Below are positions 24,310-37,683 of a stretch of 64,000 nucleotides of DNA, piece after piece. The stretch spans positions 7,137,001 through 7,201,000 of the forward strand of contig BSBM01000994.1 in the NCBI GenBank assembly GCA_027924585.1, in the 5' to 3' direction. The position numbers and the translations under genes were made by a program. This DNA comes from Larix kaempferi (taxonomy: Eukaryota > Streptophyta > Pinopsida > Pinales > Pinaceae). Each line of letters starts with the position of its first letter. Position 1 is the stretch's first letter. A model generated the notes under the pieces. That model saw only the letters and a list, made by a program, of their open reading frames with translations, did no database searches and was not told where the DNA came from.

Positions 24310-24960
24310 ACAACCTGATCCATGGCCACAAAGTATCATCCTGATATTCATCATACATCATCCTGATGTACACATGATCATCCTAATCATCATCACTGCA
24401 ACATCCTGCTGCATGTCATCTGGAGCAACATCCTGAAGCTCATCATCTATGATCATCCTAATCATATGCTGCATCCACCTGATGCATACCAAGTATCTAC
24501 CTGATACATATCATCATACATGATCTACCTGATCATACAATGTATCCACCTGATACATACACAGATACATGATCCACACATTGTATCCACCTGATACATA
24601 TCAACATACATGATCTCAGTATCCACCTGATACATATACAGATACATGGTCCAAGCATCCAACATGATGCATATACAAAATACATACAAATGATCCAACT
24701 GATCATATCCAGCATCCAACATGATGCATACATACATAAATGATTCAACTGATCATATCCAACATCCAACATGATGCATATATACATAAATGATCCAACT
24801 GATCATAAAAAGCATCCAACATGATGCAATGATCCAATTGATCATAACAAGCATCCAACATGATGCATATACATATACAGAGTAGTAACTGGAGCATCGT
24901 CCTGATGCTCATCATCCATGATCCTCTTGATCATCATAGCATCGTCCTCTTCAGATCATC
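24310..24960 (-). repeat. Mini-hairpin array, element 2 (longest in the window)
   Basis: About 650 bp of short inverted repeats such as GATC-TACCT-GATC, GTATC-CACCT-GATAC, GCATC-CAACAT-GATGC and GATC-CAACT-GATC. Here the loop is often CAACAT or CAACT instead of CACCT, matching the ATGTTG and AGTTG loops seen on the sense strand of element 3. Confidence 0.85.
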
Positions 24961-25209
24961 TCATTGTCCATGAAGCATGGCCCAGATGCACATCATCCAA
25001 CACTTACACCATCGACATGGGAGAACACATCTACCACCATTTGGGGAAGGCTCGAGCCCTTACATTTTCACCATGGGAGAACACATCTACCACCATGTGA
25101 AAAATGGCTCACCAATTACATCACGACCAAGGCAGAACACATCAACCATGTCAGGAAAGCTCATGTGCATCTACATCTTCCGGACTCATCACTTCCCTTT
25201 GGAAGGAAC

Positions 25210-26330
25210 CTTGATCTGAAGTGCACCAAGCCTCTCTCTGAAGTACTCAAACTGCACTCTGGCCAACGGCTTGGTCAATATATCTGCAACCTACTCATCT
25301 GTCGCAACATACTCTGCTTCGACTGTACTCAATGCTACACAAGACTGCTTCCTACTAAACCAAGAGATCACATCTGATCCCTATCTGTAGCACTGCCTGC
25401 CCAATCTAAATCAACATAACCCTGCAGGTTAAACTTTTGATTCGCATCATACTTGAGGCCATAGTCAACTGTACCCTTCAGGTACCTTAGAATATGCTTT
25501 ACAACAACCAGGTGAACACTCCTTGGATCCGTCAGGAACTGGCTCAATGTGTTCACCGCAAAGCAAATATCGGGTCTTGTGTTCCTCAGGTACATCAAGG
25601 ACCCAATCATCTAACTATACATACTGATATCAACTGGATCAGATGAAGCATCACACAGAAGCTTCAAGTTCGATGGCATAGGTGTGGCCATAGCCTTGCA
25701 TTCCATCATCTCGAACCTCTTCAGGATCTCTACTGCATACTTCCCTTATCCAAGGAAGATTCCATCTGGACTCTACCACACCTCCATGCGAAAAACAAAT
25801 AGTGCATTATCCCCAAGTTCTTCAACTCAAACTCGGCAGCAAGCTTCCACTGCATGTCGGCAATCAATCTATCCTCACCTGTTACAAATAGGTCATCCAC
25901 ATAGTAGTATCATTGGATTTCCTTCCTCAACCTTGTAGTAAAGGTTGGAATCCGCTTTATTCTTGGTAAAGCCCAAATTGGATAGAAAGCTGTCTATCCT
26001 ACCATACCAAGTTCTGCACATATATGACTCCCTGTAATGTGTCTCAGAACCAAGTGGCTTCTCCACATACACTTCTTCTTCAACTACACCATTCAAGAAG
26101 GCTATCTTCAAATCCATCTGGTGTATCTTCCACTTCATCACTGCAGCCAGAGCAAGTACGGATCTAATGGAAGTGTATCTGACTACATGAGAAAAAGTCT
26201 CTATGCTACCACTTGCCGCATGCTTGATCTTGTAGATCCTCTTGGAAGTCACTACAGACTACCCTTTGGGACTGCATCCCAAACATCTTCATGATCGACT
26301 GGTACTCCTTGATCATGGCATTCTTCCCAG
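25210..26330 (-). pseudogene. Broken copia RT/RNase H, element 2
   Basis: RT and RNase H remnants in several frames. 26330-25893 has NAMIKEYQSIMK, IYKIKHAASGSIE, MKWKIHQMDLKIAFLNG and ADSNLYYKVEEGNPMILL. 25610-25368 has MIGSLMYLRNTRPDICFAV and YLKGTVDYGLKYDANQKF. Compared with element 1A it has internal deletions, including the region around the usual KARFVARG and KKALYGLKQAP segments, and the YVDD box is damaged near 25900. Dead copy. Confidence 0.85.
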
Positions 26331-27969
26331 ATCCTGGGAACTTCAATATCTTCAATATTTTCAATAGATAACTTTGTTGCTGAACAAATGTTGTAGTCCT
26401 TCTTTTGTAGGTGATGGTATACAATCTTTCATACACAACAAGTTAAATTGCATGATTAGAAAAAATCTCATAGTTTTCAGAACAAATTCTTACATATAAA
26501 GAAATATGTCATACACTCATGCAATTATCTTAGCCAATGCTTCAATACAACATTTATTCATATTTCGTAACTTTCTAGATTCCTTCCAATCTCTACCAGA
26601 ACATTGTTAAGAGTGTGCACAACTCCTAACATGTCAGCAAAGAGGTTTCATTCTAGATAAGTAGCAATGGAATGTTGTACAGTGCCATAGGCCACTTACC
26701 CATGTATATTAGTAGTATATTGTTCATCAATGCAACTATTCTAATATGCATAATACACATCCTAATTCTAGGAACATAAGCATATACATCATTGAATAAC
26801 ATTATGTAAGAAATGACAATTCAAATACTTATCTTTGTTTGGTTGCTGGGTGGACTCCCTCTGAATCTTTGCAACTCCATTCTGATGTGGATTGTGAGAA
26901 GTGGTCAACTCCGTTTGAATATTTGCATCCTTGCAGAAACTACTGAAGTGTGTTCCTTTGCTTTCTTGCAGGAACAACTGGAGTGTGCTCCCTCTTGATC
27001 TTTGCTTCCTGGATTACCTGTCCTTGAACTCATATCCATCCTTAATCACTATGCATGCTTATTAGTATCATCATTGTGTTATCCTTGAGGTCTCATACAT
27101 AATCACACATTTATTAGTATAATCTTAATACTATCAAAACACAATAATCTTAAACATGTATAGTCATGATCATTTACAGATAATAAACATTAGTATTCAA
27201 GGTTTCAGGGAAGTCTTCTTTTACTCATGCATATTCTTATTTGATCATAGGACTCTTTTGATTAGTTAAATCATCAATACATAAACCCGTGATTACTCAA
27301 ACCTATACCTTCATGATTCTTCTGGTTAGTCATATCATCAATTATGGTAAGAAACATAATATGCACACAACCATGACTATTCAAACCTATGACTTCATGA
27401 ATAATCATTATCAACAACACAACAGTATAAGATCCTAACACAAGGTAGGATTCTAGCTTGATACAGGAAAAACATACATGGATTAGCATGGTAGCTAGTT
27501 ATGTCTAACATACCCGCATAATGTCTTATGGTTCTCTTCAATGACTTCAGCAAGGGGGAATTATTTACTACAATGAGCACCCATCACCACGTGGTTCAAT
27601 CCCTTCCTACCACATCGCTTATTCATTCCATCTAATGCCATTCTTTTAAAAAACAACACAACTTTGACATCCATAATCCATTTTTAGAGCCATTATTTTA
27701 AATTGCTTATTTTTTTGAGATCTTTAAATATGGACCATCAATTTGTATTTTTGAAGCCTTGCCCATTATAATATGACTAGTTCAAGTGATCTTCTACTTA
27801 TCAATAGCAAATAATATTCATGAAGTTTGTATGGATGATGTCCTATGAAATAAGAAACTTTACTAGATTACTTTGGAAAAAAGAAACTATTCCTAACTAA
27901 TGTCTTAAATAAAATAAAATAATAAAAACTAAAAACATGTGAATTAATTTGGATGTACATACTAATAAC
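26331..27969. other. Intergenic; one copia integrase scrap and a short duplication
   Basis: Apart from the integrase scrap at 26789-26977, the only pattern is a two- to three-fold duplication of about 75 bp near 27250-27420 (ATCATCAAT, CAAACCTAT and CTTCATGA in order). Confidence 0.5.
26789..26977 (-). pseudogene. Copia integrase-core fragment of another family
   Basis: The product includes THFSSFCKDANIQTELTTSH and NPHQNGVAK, matching the integrase stretch around the second catalytic Asp to the catalytic Glu (family form EF...FC...GI...LTTSHTPQQNGVAER). The catalytic Glu position is Lys here. It is not the same copia family as its neighbours. Confidence 0.65.
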
Positions 27970-28347
27970 TTATTCCACCCTCAAGGAATTGAACAACCAT
28001 ATGGAGCTTGGCAAATTTTGTAGAATCATATTTGATCCATGAGCAAACAATGGACAACACTTGCTTAAGAACATAGCTAAAAATGCCTGGATAAAGTTGT
28101 GATATTGCCTATGTTTCTGGAGAAGGTTGACAGAAGGAGGATTAGAGAAGATCATGGCCATTCCTCCATTTTGCACGAAAGGCTTCTTCCAAAGAGGAGG
28201 GGAATTCCAGACGCATGTGCAGGAGGCCTTTGCAAAAACAATTAAATCCATCGATTTAGGGTGCCGCGAATTGTCAAATCTGCATCGAGTGAAATGTTTA
28301 ATTCGTGTCGTTTTATCCTCCACCGTCCATTTCCTTTGTTCGATCAT
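27970..28347 (-). CDS. Open frame of unknown function, possible first exon with plastid-type N-terminus
   Basis: 125 codons open on the minus strand. The inner Met at 28251 starts MDLIVFAKASCTCVWNS, rich in Ser/Cys and hydrophobic residues with few acids, as in organelle transit peptides. The local sequence is more GC-rich and less repetitive than its surroundings, which is why I keep it. I recognise no family, and there is an overlapping 113-codon frame on the plus strand (28127-28468). It may be the start of a decayed gene or chance. Confidence 0.25.
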   Translation of the reverse strand: MIEQRKWTVEDKTTRIKHFTRCRFDNSRHPKSMDLIVFAKASCTCVWNSPPLWKKPFVQNGGMAMIFSNPPSVNLLQKHRQYHNFIQAFLAMFLSKCCPLFAHGSNMILQNLPSSIWLFNSLRVE

Positions 28348-28645
28348 GTGGTTAGATTCTTATGACGGGTATGTTGTCAGAGTGACCACATCAATTTTAA
28401 TTGCTCGAGTTGCCATCTCTATAAGTGAAGAGAGTGTACATGGTTTTTTTAATTTTCGTTTAGTCTAAGAATGAATGAAACGGGACGTGTGGCACACTGG
28501 CACCCTTTCTAATGGATGTACTCCATTCGCTCTTGAAACTATTAAATCTCATAAAAGATTATTAATGAGATCTTACTATTTGGAGGAAGTATTATTACGA
28601 AGGATTCAGACAATCATTGCATAATAAGAAAATCTATTTTTTAGT

Positions 28646-28812
28646 ACCACAAGTTAGCATTATTTATAGTTTGTGGTGTAAATGTGGTGGTATTGGCACC
28701 ACTTACATTTATGTGGTGTTAATGTGGTGTTATTAGCACCATTTATATTTTGTGGTGTTAAAGTGGTGGTATTAGCATCACTTATATTTTGTGGTGTTAA
28801 TATGGTGGTATA
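28646..28812. repeat. About 40-bp tandem repeat with internal hairpins, four copies
   Basis: Unit of the form TTTGTGGTGTTAATGTGGTG followed by GTATTAGCACCACTTATA. GTGGTG and CACCAC inside each unit can pair over a seven-base loop. The flank reads TAGTACCACAAG, which could be a DNA-transposon terminus, but no partner was found. Confidence 0.75.
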
Positions 28813-28845
28813 TTAGTTAATATTATTGAAAATTGAGTTTTACTT

Positions 28846-29646
28846 TTATGAAAAATGCCATGTTGACAAGTACCATAAAGTGGTGCTAAGCTATTATTTT
28901 CCACATGGACATGTAAACGTAGGATTTAATTATGTGGATTTGCACCATAAACAAATTCACAAATAATTATTTTGAAAATAACTCAATTTCAATATATTTT
29001 TTTTTCATTACTTAAAATAAAGATCAAAGATTAAGTTATGAGTTTTTGCACCATACTTACAAGAAGTTCAAATATTTATATTTAGAATATTTAAGCAAAT
29101 AAATTCAAATGATTCATTTATGAGGTTTACAGCACAAGCACAAGAAGTTCAAAAAAAATGTTTGGAAAATAGATCAATTCATTTATTCATTTTTAATATT
29201 ATTTAAACATATAAATACAATCGACAAATAAATAAAAACAACTATTTTTAATTTATTACTATTATAAAGTAGTAATAAAATTATTTGAATTTAAATTTGA
29301 TCATTCATTTTTAATTTATTACTATTATAAAGTAGTAATAAAATTATTTGAATTTAAATTTGATTATTCATTTGGGATATTTTTATCTTTTAAATTTTTT
29401 TTTATGGAAATTAGTATTATTATTAGGTTTTTAACACAAGACATGGGTCTTAGATCCATCTATATGATCAATGGAGAAAACCTCTAGCTAAGGCCCTAAA
29501 CGAACCTTTTAGGAATCTAAAACTAAGAAAGACACCACAAAGGTCTCCACACATATTCCTAAGAGTATTCTTAGCCCTTAAGTATGGGCATTCACACTAA
29601 TATAAGTTTTTAATCACTAGGGATATGTCCAATGGCCCTCAACATT
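28846..29646. repeat. Third, diverged copy of the array's left end
   Basis: Follows the same order as 14785-15540 (CATGTTGACAAGTACCATA, then GTGCTAAGCTA, CACATGGACATG, ACAAATAATTATTTT) but with many substitutions and an extra internal duplication (29244-29355, with ATTTTTAATTTATTACTATT twice). It ends where the close copy B begins. Confidence 0.7.
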
Positions 29647-32600
29647 GTTGAATAAACAATCATAGGCCTTAGTCTAAAGGAATCCTAAGCATAGATAAAT
29701 GTCATGTTGTCAAGTACCATATAGTGTGGCTAAGCTCATATTTGTCACATGGACATGTACAAAAATGATTTAATTACATGATGATTTGCACCATAAACAC
29801 AACATCATAAATAATTATTTTGTGATACTTAATTCAACTTTTTTCATTCAAATAAATGCCCATGATTAATTTATAAGGTTTTAAGCCACCATCATAGCAA
29901 ATTCAATTCTTTAATTATTTGTTTTTATCACTATTTAAACCAACAAGCTCGCATGATTCATTTATGAGGTGTTACACAACAAACATAAGTTCACAAATAA
30001 TTATTTTCTAAATAGCTTAGTCGACAATTTGTTTTCAATATTATTCGAGCAAATAAATACCCATGATTCTTAAATTTGACAAATAATTAAATACAACCAT
30101 TTTTAATTTATTACTATTATAAAATATTAATAAAAATGATTTGAATTGAGATTTCATTACTTGATAGGGCATATTTTTATTGATATTATTAAATTTTCTA
30201 ATGGGTGTTAATATCATTACTAGGCTTTGTGCACAAGGCATGGGTCTCAAATCCTTGGAGATGTTTGAGAGAGGAAACCTCTTCCTTGGGCCCTAAATGA
30301 ATATTTTAGGCATCTAGGACCAAGAAATATGGTCAACACACATATATTCCTAAGAATATTCTTAACATCTATGTGTGGATATTGATTGTATTATAAGGTT
30401 TTGATCACTAGTGATAATTCTATTGGCCCTCGACTTAGTTAAGAGAAGAAATTTAGGCCTTATCCAAAAATAAACTTCTAGGCATGTAGAGATAACAATG
30501 ATTTGTCACACTAACACAAATGAGTTTTTGAGAAGATCTATGGCCTTATAATTGGGATAATGAGGGGAGTAGGAGGAATTAAAACTAGGTATAAGTCTTT
30601 AGGGAATAAAGATGATTAAGGAAGGTACCCCATGCCTTGGACCTTAGAGGAAACCTCTAGAAATATAAGATTAACAAGTATACCTTGAAACACCACATAA
30701 GGCCTCTTAAGGGTATCCTTGGCTTGCTATTGGGGGTATTAATGTAAGTAAGAGGTTGTTTTTAAGCACTATATATAGGGGTTTAGGCCCTTAACATGTT
30801 TGAGAGAGGAAACCTAGGCCTTATTCCCTAGTAAAATATTTTGTGCATCCAAGGAAAAATACAACAGCTCAAAGCACTACACATGACATATTGGGGTTAT
30901 TATTTACCTCTAAGTAAGGAAATCAACACTATTATGAGTATTTTGCTAGTATGCACGTGTCTTAGGTTTTTGTATAATGTCATAGGAGGAAAATTGGACC
31001 TTAAACCATAAGGGAAGCTTTAAACCACACCCATAAACTCCAAACACTATCCTTGGCATCTGAGCATTCATATAAGTGACACTAGGTATGCAAACCTTAG
31101 ACATAGTGACGAGAGGAATTACAGGAACTAGGACCTAAAGGACGGATTTAGACATATCGGGATAATAGCAATGACTCAAACTATCACTTAGAAAATCATG
31201 CAATGTATAAGATATCATTATTCTCAAAGCGAGATATGGGTGTAAATATGTGGTTTTGTGTACTAGTGATGGGTTTGAGTAAATAGTTGGGGAAGAAATT
31301 GAAATAATTATACCCCAGCATAATATTATTGAGGTAATGGGAAATGATCAAGACCACGAACCATAGCATACACCATTTAAAGTTGATATTTGACATAATA
31401 TTTGGATATGATCATAATCAAGAGTTTTTGCATAGAAGGATGGATCTCAAGTCCTTTATTGGAGTCATAAAAGTAAAGCAAGAGCCTTATGTAGGTGTCC
31501 CAAGGCCTTCGCAATGATATTACATAGAAGATGACCATGAATTTATCCCTAAAGAAACCATTAAGGAATCCAAATCCATTGAGACACTATATATCTAGGT
31601 CTTATGGCCTTTTATCCTTAGATAAGATCAATGGCGGAGACCTAAATATCAACCACTAAAGGAACCTTCTAGCCATCTAGGGATAAGAAGGTTTCCTCCA
31701 CCAAGAAGGTTTCCTCCAACAACAACACATGCTTAATGGAGGATACCTTAACCTTTGCCCCTAAAGGAAGCTTGTAACTATCTAGGGGTAAGAAGTTTTC
31801 CTCCACCAATCATACACAACCTCCTAGTTGTATAATTGGCCTATGATTTAGGATGTTGTTATAGCTAGGTGGTGTTAAGTAGCATGCACATGTCTTAATC
31901 CCATGGGAATTATGTTCCATGGAAGAAGACCATGTTTTTGGCCCTAAAGAAATCATTGACGCATCTAGATCCATGAATACTACCTAAAAGAAACATTGAT
32001 TACTTCATAGGGGTATCTATGGCACTGTGTATCTATGTATTGTGGCCTTGGGGCCTTACACATGGTTAGTGTAGGAGACCTAAATATCGAGCTCTAAATG
32101 ATTCTTCCATCCATATAAGGCTAAAAAGATTGTCGTACACTAAAAACACATGGCCTCTTGAGGGTATCACTAGCCTATGATTGATTATGTCATTGTCATT
32201 ATGTGGTTTTGAGTAGTATCTACTTGTTTCAGGGACTTGGGAATGATGTTATAGGGAAAAAAATGATGCATTTGGCCTTAAAGAAACAATTGGGGCATCT
32301 AGAGTGATGAACAATTCCTAGAGCACCATGCATGACCTTGCATGGATATCCATGCCACTATGTATCCATTTCTTGGGGCCGTGGGGACTTGGACATGGTC
32401 AAGGGAGGAGACTTGAACCTCTAGCCATAAAGGAATCTTATAGCCATCCAAGGCTAAGAAGATCTCCTCAACTAACCACACATGACCTCTTGAGGGTATC
32501 ATTGTCATATGACTTGAGGATATTAACACCATTGTGTGATTTTGAGAAGTATGTAGGTGTCTTAGAACCTCATAAATGATGCTATAGAGAATAATTCCAT

Positions 32601-33654
32601 GCCTTTGGCCCTAAATAGACCACTAAGCAATCTAGAGCCCTGAAAAATGCCTTAAAGAACCATGCATAACTTTGCAAGGGTATCCATTGAGCTTTGTATC
32701 TAGGTCTTAGGGACTTGAGGTCTTGGACATCGTCAGTGGAAGAAATTTGAACCTTGGGCCTTAAAGAAATATTTTATCCATCCAAGGCTAAGTTGGTTTC
32801 CTCCACCAACCAAACATGGCATATTGAGGGTATCATTGGCCTATGATTAAGGATGGAAATTCCAGTAGGTGGGTTTGAAAATATGTATGTGTCTCAATAC
32901 CTTAGGAATGATATTCTAGGGGAAAGACCTTTCATTTGGCCCTAAAGAAACCATTAAGGAATCCAAAACCATGAACAATTCCTTAAAGCACCATGTGTGA
33001 CTTTGCAAGGGTATCCATGGCACTATGCATCCAAGGATTGGGGACTTGGGGGATTGGAAATGGTCATGGGAGGAGGCATGAAGCTCAAGCTCTAATGGAA
33101 TCTTTGCAACCATATCTATGGTGTTATGTATCGAGGTCCTGGGGCCTTACTGGCTTGTACATGGTCAATGGAAGAGACCTAAAACTTGGACCCTAAAGAA
33201 GTTTTCTATCCATCCAAGGATAAGAATGTTTCCTACACCAACCACACATGGCCTCCTTAAGGTTTCAATGGAATATGACTGATTATATCGGTGTCATTAG
33301 GTGGTTTTCAAAAATGTGTATGTGTCTCAATGCCTTGGGAATGACATTCTAGGGAAAAATACCATGCCCTGGGCCCTAAAGAAACCATTGAGGCATTAAG
33401 ATCCATGAAACAATTTTCAAATCAGCACGCATGAATTTGTAGGGGTAAATGCAGCACTATGTATCTAACTATTGGGGACATGGGAGCATCAACATGGTCA
33501 TGGGATGAAACCTAAATATTAGGCCATAAAGGAAAATTTTAGCCATACAGGGCTAAGAAAGTTTCCTATCAAAACCATACATGACCTTCTTAGGGTATCA
33601 TTAACCTATGATTGAGGATGTTGATGACATTAGGTGGTTTTGAGAAGTATGTAT
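29647..33654. repeat. Degenerate tandem array, copy B
   Basis: Collinear with 14744-18752 at an offset of 14902-14903 bases with few differences. For example, the 69-codon minus frames at 15139 and 30041 are identical, and those at 16294 and 31196 differ by two residues. Confidence 0.9.
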
Positions 33655-34217
33655 TGTTATATTTTTGAGCATTTAATTCAATATAATCTAGAATATTTAC
33701 TGAGAGAATAACATGTACAACATATCAATCATAGCAATGCATAACAATCACACCAAGCAATCACATGAGACAATGGACACACAGAGTTTCACTGGGGAAA
33801 ACCATAAAGGTGAAGAACCCCACAACTTCCTCAGAGATAGAAAGAGAAAATAGTACAACCCAAGTACAAGAGATAGTCTTCTCCTAGAAGATGATCCTCC
33901 TCCTCACTAGTGCGCCATTTTCTGAGAGAGATAGAAGTGAGTAATGAAGTGATCAAATAGAGATCTCCCGATCTCTATTTATACTTGTCCTGTCCTGCCC
34001 AATAAACCAGTGGGGCTGACTTGTCTAGCTTAGCCTAACAACCCATGGTTAACTTAATCAGGGTTGACCCCACACATGGTAGTCTAATAACCCATCGACA
34101 GGTTATGACACTTGTCAATACAAATGACGATACTTCCGTATAGAGGAATAATAACATCTCTATAGGAGTACAATATACATAGGTGAAATACATTCCGAAG
34201 TTACATATACATCAACA
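33655..34217 (-). mobile_element. 3' LTR of copia element 1B
   Basis: 563 bp, the partner of 18753-19314. Ends TTAACA-like (TGTTATA on plus). The TATA hairpin at 33955-33980 is a perfect 11-bp stem. The polypurine tract follows at 34218-34228. Confidence 0.88.
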
Positions 34218-34429
34218 CTCCCTCTTAACTAGGAAGGTATTTCTCGACACAGATCTGCTAGTACAAGTCTTCTTCTCTGGATCATCATCAGTGAATCATC
34301 ATCCTCGAATCATCGTGATCGTCATTGTTGCTGCTATCTCAATCAATTTTTGATCTACTCATTATAGGAAGTTCTATAGAGCCTGTCCTTTTTCATAATG
34401 GATGTAGGCCTGCCATCTGCAGGTCTTCA

Positions 34430-34850
34430 TCATCTACAGAGCTAACCCTTTTCCATGTTGGATGTGATCTAGAACGCATCTAGGATTTCCTGCCACAGAG
34501 CTAGTCCTTTTTCATATTGGATGGGACCTAGAACACATCTAGGGTTTCCTGCCACAGAGCCAGTCCTTTTTCATACTGGATGGGACCTAGAACACATCTA
34601 GGATTTCCTACCATAGAGCCAGTCATTTTTCATACTGGATAGGACCTAGATCGCATCTAGGATTTCCTGCCACAGAGCTAGTCGTTTTTCATACTGGATG
34701 GGACCTAAAATGCATCTAGGATTTCCTGCCACAGAGCCAGTCCTTTTTCATACTAGATGGGACCTAGAATGCATCTAGGATTTTCTGCCACAGAGCCAAT
34801 CCTTTTTCATACTAGATGGGACCTAGAACGCATCTAGGATATCCACCATG
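34430..34850 (-). repeat. 59-bp tandem repeat, element 1B
   Basis: Counterpart of 19526-19945, seven units with CCTTTTTCATACTGGATGGG. Confidence 0.85.
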
Positions 34851-35200
34851 CAACCTTGAAAGAGAATCCCAGGACTTATTATGGGAACACAGCCCAACCT
34901 ATTAGATCTCCCAGGACTACATTACATGTGGTCATGGAAAAACCTCGAAAGAGCATCCCAGGACTTATTACGAGCACACAACCCAACCTATCAGATCTCC
35001 CAGGACTACATTACATGCCATAGGACAAAACCTCGAAATAGCATCCCAAGACTTATTACAGGCACACAGCCCAACCTGTCGGATCTCCCAAGGCAATATT
35101 ACATGTCCTCTCAGAGCAATGCCTCGAAAGAGCATCCCAAGACTAATTACCGGCACACAGCCCAACCTATTGGATCTCCCAGGTCAACTTACATGCTCAT
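34850..35200 (-). repeat. About 88-bp tandem repeat, element 1B
   Basis: Counterpart of 19950-20285. The 173-codon plus-strand frame across it is a repeat artefact. Confidence 0.8.
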
Positions 35201-35229
35201 ATGCACAACCTGTACATGGCCACAAAGTA

Positions 35230-35600
35230 TCAACCTAATACTCATCATACATCATCCTGATGTACATCATCACATGATCATCCTAATCATCCAATGTATC
35301 CACCTGATACATATCATTTGGCGCAACATCCTGAAGCTCATCATTCATGATCATCCTGATCATACAATCTATCCACCTGATACATATCATTCATCTAATT
35401 GATGCATATCACATACATGATCCACCTGATCATACAATGTATCCACCTGATACATATTATGCATCTACCTGATGCATATCACATACATGATCCACCTGAT
35501 CATACAATGTATCCACCTGATACATATCATGCATCTACCTGATGGATATCACAGAGCAGTAACTGGAGCATCATCCTGATGCTCATCGTCTAACGCTTAC
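35230..35600 (-). repeat. Mini-hairpin array, element 1B
   Basis: Counterpart of 20290-20690, with the same stems (GATC, GTATC, GCATC) and CACCT/TACCT/ATCCT loops. Confidence 0.85.
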
Positions 35601-35689
35601 ATCCACAGCCATGGAAAGATCCTCCTCTCACCATGCTTGGAATGGCTCCAGTGAATGTGTCCATCAGTTCTTCCTTGAAGTGTCATCAA

Positions 35690-37683
35690 TCTAAAGAACA
35701 CCAAGCCTCTCTCTAAAGTACTCAAACTTCACTATGGCTAGTGGTTTCATCAACACATCTGCAACCTGCTCATCCGTTACAACATATAGGAGCTTTACTA
35801 CTCCTCTCTACACCATATCCCTTATATAGTGGTATTTGATCTCTATGTGCTTCGACTTGTCGTGAAACACAGGGTTCTCAGACAACTTCACACAACTCTG
35901 GTTGTCACAATAGATACCAGTAGCATCCAACGGGATATAAAATAACTCACACAGTAGTTTCCTCATCCATACTGCCTCACAACTAGCCAAACAAGCTGCA
36001 GCATACTCTACTTCGGCTGTACTTAGTGCTACGTAGGACTGCTTCCTGCTAAACCAGGAGATCACAACTGATCCCATACTGAAGCAGCACCCAGAAGTGC
36101 TCTTCCTATCTACAGCACTACCAGCCCAGTCCAAATCAACATAACCCTCCAGGTTAAACTTTTGATTCACATCATACTTAATCCAATAATCAATTGTACC
36201 CTTCAAGTACCTCAGAATATGCTTTACAGCAACCAGGTGAACACCTCTGGGATCCGTCAGGAACTGGCTCAATGTGTTCACCACAAAGAAAATATCTAGT
36301 CTCGTGTTCGTTAGGTACATCAAGGACCGAATCATCTGACGATACATAGTGACATCAATCGAATTAGATGAAGCATCACACAGAAGCTTCAGATTCGATG
36401 CCATAGATGTGGCCATGGCCTTGAAGTCCATCATCCCGAACCTCTTCAGGATCTCTACTGCATACTTCCCTTGTCCAAGGAAGATTCCATCTGCACTCTA
36501 CCACACCTCCATGCCTAGAAAATAGTGCATCATCCCCAAGTCCTTTATCTCAAACTCGGCAGCAAGCTTCCTCTTGGTATCAACAATCAGTCTATCCTCA
36601 CCTGTAACAAATAGGTCATCCACATACAAGAGTAGAATCACAGGATTGCCTCCCTCAACCTTGTAATAAAGGTTGGAATCCACTTTTCTCTTGGTAAAGC
36701 CCAAACTGGATAGAAAACTATCCATCCTACCATACCAAGTCCTAGGAGCTTGCTTCAAGGCATACAAGGCTTTCTTCAACTGACACACATATGACTCCCT
36801 ATCATGTGTCTCAAAACCAAGTGGCTGCTCCACATACACTTCCTCCTCGACTACACCATTCTAGAAAGCTATCTTGACATCCATCTGGTGTATCTTTCAT
36901 TTCATTACTGTAGCCAGAGCAAGTACTTTTCTAATGGAAGTGTATCTGGCTACAGGTGCAAAGGTCTATTCATAGTCTATTCCACTTGGAGGTCACAACA
37001 GACTTCCCCTCAGGTCTTGGGACCACATCCCAAACATCATTCTTCATGATCGATTGGTATTCCTTGACCATGGCATCCTTCCATTCTTTCTTTTCCACCG
37101 CTTCTTCATAATTGGAAGGTTCTTTGTTCATAATGTCACAAAGTAAGGCAACATAGCTGGTATGAGATCTGGTTCTCTTCCTTGCTCTGTGTTCTTCTTC
37201 TGGAATTCCATATCTTTCTGCATCTTGAATGAGCTCTCTAGCCCATGCAGGTTTCCTCTTTTGAGAGTTGTTCTCATTAGGTGGATCTATAGGTTGTTGT
37301 GGATCTTCTGTTTCACAATGTTCTTCTGGAATTGCTTCAGTCATGGTGGTATCTTGAAATCGGATTTCCTTTGGTTCTCCATGATCTTCAACAGGTGTCT
37401 TCCTTGATTTGATATAAGCTGAGTCTTCATCAAATGTTACATCCCTGCTAACATCGATCTTCTTGAAACTTGGAAACTATATTCTGTTAGCCTTTGAGCT
37501 TTCACTGTACCCCACAAAGATACCCTTCTTTCCTGAACGATTTAGTTTTGTCCTCTTTTCCTTTGGGACATGAGTGTATACTGGACAACCAAATATTCTG
37601 AGATGGTTGACCTCAGGTTTCTTACCAGAGAAGACCTCTTATGGTGTCTTGTTGTCCAATATCTTGTGAGGTGTTCTGTTTTG
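35690..37683 (-). pseudogene. Copia RT/RNase H and integrase tail, element 1B
   Basis: Same domains as element 1A pol. RNase H (36434-35808) is nearly complete, with STAEVEYAAA and CDNQSCVKLSENP. An RT block (36839-36498) has LLYVDDLFVTGEDR, and the 37344-36970 block has RARKRTRSHTSYVALLCDIM. Damage: stops at the RT/RNase H junction (near 36497) and at 35805-35807, an approximately 85-bp deletion at about 36985 that removes the YKIKHAADGSIEKYKARF stretch, and further stops beyond 37344. More decayed than its duplicate. Confidence 0.9.

Larger units (their letters stand above)
23513..26330 (-). mobile_element. Interior of copia element 2 (3' region and broken pol)
   Basis: Continues from the LTR with the polypurine tract (TTAAGAGGGAG on minus), a single unit of the 59-bp-like block near 23670-23700, an 86-88 bp repeat block, a hairpin array and RNase H/RT remnants. 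No 5' LTR of this element is recognisable further right, so it is truncated near 26330. Confidence 0.8.

Noticed and set aside
24525-24787. Cys/Met/Ile-rich minus frames
   Set aside because: These translate the hairpin array (TGCATC and GATCA repeats). Similar frames appear in each copy and break freely.
34881-35402. 173-codon plus-strand frame
   Set aside because: It runs through the 88-bp repeat and the hairpin array antisense to the copia element. The peptide is periodic and reflects the repeat.
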